Assembly (NCBI GenBank): GCA_029215795.1
Contig: JARDYH010000007.1
Coordinates: 70,114,763-70,178,762 of the forward strand
DNA from: Anniella stebbinsi
Lineage: Eukaryota > Chordata > Lepidosauria > Squamata > Anniellidae
Direction of reading: 5' to 3'
Length of the DNA stretch: 64,000 nt
Under the pieces are notes generated by a model. That model saw only the letters and a program-made list of their open reading frames with translations, ran no database searches and was not told where the DNA came from. The number at the start of each line of letters is the position of its first letter. The first letter of the stretch is position 1. Below are positions 56,992 through 64,000 of this stretch, piece by piece. The translations under genes and the position numbers were made by a program.

Positions 56992-57061
56992 ATGTGGGTC
57001 CTGCACAGGAATTGGGGCCTCTCTGGGTGTGGCAGTTTCTGGCAAGCGCTGCTCCTAGCAG
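56992..57061 (+). CDS. Copy 7 exon 1: signal peptide
   Basis: 70 nt, donor GCAG|gtgaga, phase 1, ending WQALLLA. Confidence 0.82.
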
Positions 57062-60000
57062 GTGAGACATTGTGGTCTTGTACAGAGGTGAGGAACGGAG
57101 AAGCATGGTGTCCTGTCACCACTGTTGATGTACGATGCAGCTGTCGGTCTAGTCTGCTTCAGTATATGAAATTGGTGAGTGTGTTTTGCTCTTTGCCTCA
57201 AGCTACAAAATGTCTTTTGCCAACATGGTGAGATCTTCCTCTGCAGCAGAGTGAAATTGAAGTTCCAAGTTCAAAGGTAGTATGGTATCCACAAGCCAGG
57301 GGAGGAGGAGCAGTGGGAGAGGTCTCCTGCTTTCCTGCCCTGCTTTCAGCTTCCCAAGGGCATCAGGCTGGCCACTGCCTCCTGGCTAGCCAAGTTGTCC
57401 CGAGGAACAGGCCTATAGCACGACATGCATTCACAAATGGTTCAATGGCAGGTGGAAAGGGGTCGCCTCTGGTAAACCACAATCAGCTTCAGGTGAGTAG
57501 CATCTTGGCAACATAAGGACCTATCAGGGCCTTGGACAGGTTCAAGAGAGCAGAGTCACAGCAAGGTGAGGAACTATTAGGACTCTGGACAGGAGTAAGG
57601 AGTTTTTAAAGAAATAATAATAATAATTAAAAAAATTCTTTTTCAATTAGTGAAATCAAAAATAGTTTTTAAAAGCAAATTTATTAAAGTACCAGCTTTT
57701 AAATGGTACCATTGAATTTTTTGACCAAAAATACATTTTAAAAGACACCTCAAATACTTATCTACGGCCTTTAAGATAGGGCCCGCCATTTTGAAAGATG
57801 GCCACCCTATTGAATACTAATTGAATTTGGGGGGGGGGGTCCCTATCTTAAATTACTTATATAGGCCTAAATAAACATGAGCAAAATGGCACCTTCTTAT
57901 CACAAATTGCTGGATACCCAACTATAAGAAGGAACCACCCAGAGTCACTGTTAGATTCAGGAGAGCAGCGTCATGGCAACATAAGAATCTATCAGGACCC
58001 TGGACAGCAGCAGGCTGGCCAGGGTACTACTGACTGGACTCATTCTCACTGGGAGAGCTGTTGTCCCAGCAAGGGACTGTGAGCAACTGAAGCTTTAAGA
58101 AGGGTGGCGGGCTCAGACTGTTCAGAAGCTCCACCTCCACTGGACATTGTGTTTGTCAAAGTTGTAGGGTTGGTTTCATCCTTTTGTAATTAAATGTCTT
58201 TATTTTTCATCTCTTTGTTATCATTATTGATTATCTTCACTGTTGTTGTCATGATCAATAATCTTGGCACTGCAGTTATATCATCACTCTTTTGCCTTAC
58301 ACTCTATTTGGAAGGTTGAGACCCCTAAACAAACAAGTTATTTCATACTGATGCAGCACCTCAGAGCCCTGTAACGAAATGAATCAGTGTTGATAATCTG
58401 ATTGTTTCTGCCTAGATGAGCCCTTTTCCTTGAAGGGAAGGTTTGTCTCTTATTCTCCACACTGCAGCCTCCATCCTCAGTTCTTGCTTCCTGCTGAATC
58501 GAGCCCAGCATGGGATGATAGAAGAAATCCCTGTCACATGGAAACCACTGCATCCAAAAGAAGGGCAGAATGTGACCCTAACACCGGGAGGAAACTTGAC
58601 AAACACGGTCAGCTGCTGCTGGTATCGAGGGAGGACAACTGATTTGGCAAAGCGGATCTTCATCTATTACCTGCCTCCCTACACTTTAGGGCAGATCAAT
58701 GGAGCTGCTTACACTGGGCGGGAGACAGTGGGCGCGGACTGCTCCTTCCACATCAGGAATTTTACATCAGCTGATTTTGGAAACTATACGGTGGCAAAAG
58801 AAGGAGCTGTCACTGCACTTGGACATGCAAACGTAGACTCAGGTATGATTCACACATTCTTCAGCCATTCTGAACATGCTGCTTCTAGAATATTATCAAT
58901 GGTGGATCGTGTAAAGGAAGTGCAAATATAGGCAAATATAGGAGTCACAATCCTTGCCCCAAAGAGTTTGGCAAGATTACCCATCTTTGTCCCTTCACTC
59001 ACCCTCCTGCTCACTTGCTTTCCTGGACATAAGATTCTTTGATGGCAGAAGCAAAATCTGGGAAACTGAGAACCATTTCAGGTTCCAACAGTGCTGCAGG
59101 GCTATGCTACGTTGGCCACTCTAGGGCCAGATCTACACCAAGAAGTTGAAAGAGGTTTGAAAGCAGTATATGGGATGTGTCCTGGGCCCCAACAATTATC
59201 AATACCATTCTAAACCATTATAAAGCAGTTATGTAGATTCTGCCCAGGACTTTGTGACACTGTCTGCCATCATCTGGTCTCATGTAGAAGAGTTGGTGTG
59301 AAGTGGAGACCATTCTTTCCCAGGCTTCTCATTTCTGACACAGTGGGCTATCTTGTCTCGTTATTCTAATGAAACTTGTCCAAGGGCTTGTCTATATGCC
59401 CTGTATACTCCATGGTGGCTGCGCAGTGGCCCTGCGTTGTTTATACCATGGAGCTGCCATCTCACAGCCACCATGGGCTTTCCCCCAGCTTCTAAAAAGT
59501 CACTAACTTACTGCAACTATTTCCTTTACTCTGAGGTCACCACCTTCTTTACTCGGTCTGTTGATGGCGACATCGCTTCAGATTGAAGCTTGGAGCATTC
59601 CAAGGGTGGACTGAGGCCCAGGGTAGGTTGGGGGATGCACAGGAAGGCCAGCAGAGGACAGGGGGGTGGGCTTGATGAGCTGAATGGCCAGCAGTGCTGC
59701 ATGGAAAGCCCATGCCCCCTCCGGCTGTGGAGATTTGTCACTCCTACCCTGCAGCTGTGATGCCACGGGGTTTTGAGGGAACGAGCTGCAAAATGATGCT
59801 GGCAAGACACTCCCCAAGCAGGCGCCGCATGCACAGAACACAAATCAGGGTCTTAAACAGCAAAGGGCATTGGTTGCAAGGTGAGCTTTTTCCAACTCTC
59901 GACAATCTCTTTACACCCCCTTATGCCTATTGTAAAAGCAGACCACTCTGTGGCTTCATTGCAGGGAAGAACATAAGAATATAAGAAGCACTATGCTGGA

Positions 60001-62290
60001 TCTGACCAAGGTTCTTCCATTCATCCAGCAGTCTGTTCACACAGTGCTGCATGGACAGCTCATGCCCCCTCCCGCCATGGATATTTGCCACTCCTGCCCT
60101 GCAGCTGTGATGCCACGGGGTTTTGAGGGAAAGAGACGCCCAGTGATTCCATCAAGACATCCCCCAAGCAGGCTTAGCTTGCATAGAGCACAACTTTCTC
60201 CACACTATGCATAATTTTGTACACCTCTGTCATGTCTCTCCTTACTTGCTTTTTCTCCAAGCTAAAAAATCACAGTTCTATAGATTGTCACTCATACTGG
60301 AGTTGCTCCAGCCCCTTGATCACCTTAATTGCCCTCAGCTATTTGAGTTCCCTCTCAGAATTGGTTCAGACTATGTTCCTTTAAATCTATGTTTTTAAAT
60401 ATATATATACTTTCTCCCCTTCATCCGAAAGTATGGCAGGCTAGATTAATGGCAATCTTTATTGCCAGCATCCTTAAGTTCCTAAAAATCTGCTTTCCTG
60501 TTTCAGCTCAGATGGCAACAGACATCACCTTTATTTGGCTCTTTCTTGGGTCCATGGCTGGGACACTGGTATTGATTGGAATCCTGCTTTACATCCGGTT
60601 CTCCAGGCAAGGTAATAGCTTAAGCTATGTACAGCTCCCAACTGTGCATATACAACATTTTTGCGCCCTGAAAGCAATACAGTCTAAGTTTTTGCAGACT
60701 ATCCTTGCTGTCCCACACTGTCTACCTAATGACCTGCTTAGAATGGAATCTACAGTGGTCCCACCTGAAGCATGTTACATGTCATTAGCAACTGGCATTA
60801 CTTTAATTAAATCTTAACCCTGTAAACAGCTATTTCCGCAAGATCAGTGTAAAAGGGGCCATTGTGTGCAAGATCATTTCTCTGCACTGTCAACAGCCCA
60901 GCATTTACAAGCAGTGAGGAGAAGCGAGCTGCTCTCAGGGGAAACAAGCGGCTATGGGACCCTTGGTGACCCCATTGTGAGCCATCCTGGGACTTGCGCA
61001 GCCCCGATCACATGAGTGAGCGGGTGGGCGAGCGGCAGCTAGGCCACAAGCTCCTGCTTCTCCCAGACACTGGTAATGCATCCATCCCTGGCAATGCATC
61101 CTGGAAGTTGTAGGACCTTTCCTCACTTGACACTAGGGCTATGCACAAAATGTTGGATTCTACATAAAATGGCCACCAGTGCTTTGGAATTCTGAATCTG
61201 AAGCTTTCACAGCCCTATTATTTAGCTTCTCTGATGCTGCATTATTTTGCTTCTCTGAAGTTTGGAATAGATATGGGTAAGAAGCTTTAACATAGAGACT
61301 ATTTTCTGCTATTGGATGAAACTGAGGTGGTGGGGTGTTGTCATCGGGAGCTTTCAGATCCTGCCCAGAATCATTCAGGGCTTTTGCTTCTTCGTGAAAC
61401 AGTGGGCATAATGGGGGAGGGGAGCCATTATTCCCTGGCAATTTGCTGGAAACCTCCCTCTCAGTTTGCATCTGAAACTGCTCTTCAACACACATGTTCA
61501 CTAGAATCAATCAGTACAGGATTCTAGTTCACTTCAGATGTAGGTGTAAGGAAGAGCCTGTATGCAGTTTTAACTAAGTTTCTTGCCCAAATGATGCTTT
61601 CACCCCTGGAAAATTGGAGCACTTTTCTGTATCCCAAGTATGGACCTTGACCTAATTGCCTGGCCTGGCCTGGCCAGAACACTGACCAGGAGCTAAAGCC
61701 ACCACCTAGCTCCCTGCTTTGTGTTTCGACGATTCTCTTTCCCAGTGAGCCCTTTGGGGGTGGGGAGGGTGTCTCATACAACCAAATGTGCAGAAGTGAC
61801 ATCTAAAGCTCTACAACATGGGCAGACGACTTGTGACCCTCCAGATGTTGTTAAGAATAGGAACTGCGGGCCTACAACATCTGGAGGGAGACACGTTGCT
61901 CACTCCTGCTCTACATTTATAATATAAAACACATTCAGGATGGAGTCCTAATACCCTGTCTGAATTTAACAATTCAGCCAATACCGCAGAAGGTTAATAG
62001 TCAATAATAGCCAGCTTCACGTGGATTCCCCATTAAATTATGTGAACTGGACAGGGTGATTGCATAATAAAAACCTTTCCCAGGACACTTCATACACCAT
62101 GGTGCGACATCCAAAGTCTATACAAAGAGAACACCCCAGCTAGTATGTTATGTAAATTAAAACATTTCCATTAACTTGCTGCTCTTCTAAAACTGTTTGA
62201 TTTTGGAGTTTCCACCTGACGGGTCTCCATTTTTCTCTTCAGACTCTGAATCCTGAAAGCCAAACTGTGTACGATGAGCCAAGGAGATAG
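56992..62290 (+). CDS. Copy 7: CEACAM-like transmembrane
   Basis: Recognised exons: 56992-57061, 58468-58842, 60507-60611 and 62243-62290. The signal begins MWVLHRNWGLSGCGSF. The IgV-like domain is intact: SCCWYRG, IFIYYLPPYTLG, YTGRET, ADCSFHI, DFGNYTV. It has an extra Cys beside the C-strand Cys, as in copy 6. The membrane exon gives AQMATDIT, a full hydrophobic span and YIRFSRQ. The terminal exon encodes TLNPESQTVYDEPRR, identical to copy 5. As in copies 5 and 6 the adaptor cytoplasmic exon was not found. The intron between the IgV and membrane exons is nearly identical to that of copy 5. Confidence 0.74.
57485..58010 (+). repeat. Minisatellite of copy 7 split by AT-rich DNA
   Basis: Minisatellite units at 57485-57600 and 57920-58010 are separated by about 320 bases of AT-rich sequence with a poly(G) run (57830). 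Copies 5 and 6 lack that stretch. I could not identify it. Confidence 0.55.
58468..58842 (+). CDS. Copy 7 exon 2: end of signal and IgV-like N domain
   Basis: 375 nt, acceptor cacactgcag, donor TCAG|gtatga, phase 1 to 1, open. The G-strand end is one codon shorter (HANVDS). Confidence 0.88.
58890..60030 (+). repeat. Intron block near-identical to 38780-39910
   Basis: By eye only a few differences per hundred bases separate this from copy 5's intron, including matching short frames at 59353-59586 and 39222-39455. It is too similar to be explained by the divergence seen in the neighbouring IgV exons. Confidence 0.78.
59964..60360 (-). mobile_element. CR1-type LINE fragment, rearranged
   Basis: Tail motif cataagaatataagaag, then a jump to a repeated copy of the local sequence (ctgcatggacagctcatgcc), then the CR1 inner part (tgcataattttgtacacctc). 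Confidence 0.65.
60507..60611 (+). CDS. Copy 7 membrane exon
   Basis: 105 nt, acceptor ctgtttcag, donor CAAG|gtaata, phase 1 to 1. It encodes AQMATDIT, FIWLFLGSMAGTLVLIGILL and YIRFSRQ. Confidence 0.82.
60612..62242. other. Copy 7 intron before terminal exon
   Basis: Shared with copy 5's intron minus its hAT insertion. The first 45 bases could extend the frame as NSLSYVQLPTVHIQ if not spliced. No adaptor exon seen. Confidence 0.5.
62243..62290 (+). CDS. Copy 7 terminal exon, YDEP
   Basis: 48 nt after tttctcttcag: TLNPESQTVYDEPRR and TAG. Confidence 0.7.
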   Translation, partial: TLNPESQTVYDEPRR

Positions 62291-62924
62291 CAGATTAACC
62301 CAACCGACCACTGACTCTTCCGCTAACTCCAGGCCTTGAATAGGTTTGAACCAATTTAACAGTAGACCAGATTATTCTTTGCTAAGTAGCAACAGCCAAC
62401 TCTGAATCCGTTCCTAAATCTTTTCTTGGACGTAATAGGAAGTGTATAACTTCCAGTTGCTGAAAAAATACATGTCGAGGAAACTTTTTTAAAAAAACAA
62501 AAATGTTTTTAAGCAACTTGCTGATTCAATCTAAAAGACATCAAGAATTTTACTGATAGAATCTTTAAAGGCCGCAACTGGCTAGCCGTGCTGCCCCTCT
62601 GGAAATTGCTTCACTAATTATTGTCTCTCATTCCAGGGGAGAGCCCAGCAAATGCTGCACTGTTAAAACAACGATTGGGGGTCTTTCTGCAAAGTTGGAG
62701 ACCTGCAATCTTAGCAAAGGGGCAACAGAGTGTCAGTTCAGTTCAGGGACAAGCAACTCACAAAAATTAAGAACTTTTCCTATGAGAAATTAGGCCAAAC
62801 CACCACCAGAGGGCCATGTAATCCCACAGAATCATTGGGATACTCATTATACAGCCTGTTTGGTGGAGTTTGGCTATGTGTACAATTCAGACCAGATCTC
62901 AAGAAAGGGTGAGGTGTAAATCTA

Positions 62925-62930
62925 AATAAA
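62925..62930 (+). terminator. Poly(A) signal of copy 7
   Basis: AATAAA about 635 bases after the stop. The 3'UTR is free of the LINE carried by copies 5 and 6. Confidence 0.7.
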
Positions 62931-63084
62931 GATAATACTGTCAAATCTATTGTTGTTTCTTACTCATAAAGCATCTAAAATTACTCAGTTTTGTAAAGGT
63001 ATCAAAAAAGGAGACACAGACCATGACTGCTGGCTTCCATTTTCTGTCCATCCATTAGTTTATGTGTAGGCTTTGACCATGTAG

Positions 63085-63650
63085 GGAGTCAATCCCAATT
63101 ATGGAATGATCTCGCCCATGAGGTCTGCCTGTTACATTGTTATCTTTTCGGTGCCAGGTTAAAATAGGCTGACCAGATAAAATCCAGGTCAGGGCTCATG
63201 TAACTTTAACAGTTGTAGAGAAAAGGGAATTTCAGCCAGTGTCATTTGTATGCAACTAGTTCCTGGTGAAATTCCCTCTTCATCACAACAGTTAAAGTTG
63301 CAGGCACTATACTAGAGTTCCTATACAAAAGAAGGCAGGGGCCCTGCAACTTTAACAGTTGTGATGAAGAGGGAATTTCACCAGGAACTAATTGCATACA
63401 AATGACACTGGCTGAAATTCCCTTTTCTCTACAACTGTTAAAGTTACATGAGCCCTGACCTGGATTTTATCTGGTCACCCTAAACGGTTAAGACCTTCTT
63501 CTTCTATCAGGCATTTATGATGAGGCCCTGGATTTTTCTTCTTGTGGATTGTTTAAACTTGTTTGTATGTAAATGGTTTTTATAATGTCTTTTTAAGGTT
63601 TAATCTTTGTAAATCACCCAGAGAACAGGATGGTCTAGAAATGTAATAAA
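63085..63650 (+). mobile_element. L2-type LINE 3' end split by a MITE
   Basis: ggaatgatctcgcccatgag and tcggtgccaggttaa on the left and ggttaagaccttcttcttct, then tgtaaatcacccagagaaca on the right form one LINE tail interrupted at 63165-63482. Confidence 0.78.
63165..63482. mobile_element. hAT-type foldback MITE, family B, nested
   Basis: Starts taggctgacc, ends ggtcaccctaa. It is bracketed by ggttaaaa and ggttaaga. The arms of about 130 bases (aactttaacagttgtagaga…) are well preserved. Confidence 0.83.
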
Positions 63651-64000
63651 GGGGGGAAAATGAAACTAATCACCCAGTGCCAAAGATTGGATAGAGCTAG
63701 GTGAAGGACTGGATCTTTGGCCCTACCCATGTATTTTGGAGTTAATCCCCAAACACACATGCAATTAAAATTTAAATACTCACAGACATAGCTGCTTTCT
63801 AAGCAGTAATATAATTGTTGACCCTTAGTCAGACAATCTAAACAGATATGATTATATTGTAGGGCTTGGCTGTACTCCAGCCTTCCAAAACCTAGTGCCT
63901 TCCAGATGTGTAGGATTACAATGCCAAGCATTCCCCAACCAGCATGGCTAACACATCAGAAGGGCACCATCTTGGGGAAGGCTGGAGCATCTAAAGTTCC
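63651..64000. other. Right margin, nothing recognised
   Basis: No exon was found. A dispersed repeat fragment ends it (caagcattccccaaccagca). Confidence 0.4.

Overview
The window is vertebrate nuclear DNA, most likely from a non-avian reptile and probably a squamate. The genes have GT-AG introns with small phase-matched exons. The background is CR1 and L2-type LINE fragments, tRNA-derived SINEs, hAT and Harbinger-like foldback MITEs and AT-rich microsatellites. The species cannot be fixed without a database search.

The only protein-coding content I can support is a tandem cluster on the + strand of seven copies of one immunoglobulin receptor gene, numbered 1-7 left to right. The organisation is that of the CEACAM (carcinoembryonic antigen-related) family. 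Exon 1 encodes most of a signal peptide and ends in phase 1. Exon 2 completes the signal (…AS-x-x…AQ) and encodes one IgV-like N domain that lacks the canonical B- and F-strand cysteines but keeps WY(R/Q)(G/A), GRET and D-x-G-x-Y. A membrane exon and small cytoplasmic exons follow. Each product would have a single Ig domain.

Layout. Copy 1 (329-3220) is only a 3' part and carries an ITAM-type tail (YQSL-x7-YEEL). Copies 2 (8217-18663) and 3 (23859-26915) end in a hydrophobic segment followed directly by TGA, as in a GPI-anchor signal. Both retain a decayed cytoplasmic exon downstream. Copy 4 (27951-34606) has a transmembrane segment but a nearly tail-less reading frame. Copies 5 (37034-43379), 6 (46877-51031) and 7 (56992-62290) are recent tandem duplicates (units of about 7-11 kb) with transmembrane segments and a degenerate terminal tyrosine motif (YDEP or YEEA). 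The linking cytoplasmic exon was not found in these three.

Two exon-1 types exist: a CpG-island type (copies 2 and 4, plus a frameshifted relic at 19560) and an MWVLHRN type (copies 3, 5, 6, 7). Copy 3 lies downstream of both types, joined near 23385. Mobile elements fill most introns and spacers. Several have target-site duplications or empty sites in a paralogous copy, so they date the duplications.

By analogy with mammalian CEACAMs, the cluster suggests a birth-and-death family pairing an activating (ITAM) receptor with GPI-linked and tail-less relatives, with IgV exons diverging faster than the adjacent introns.
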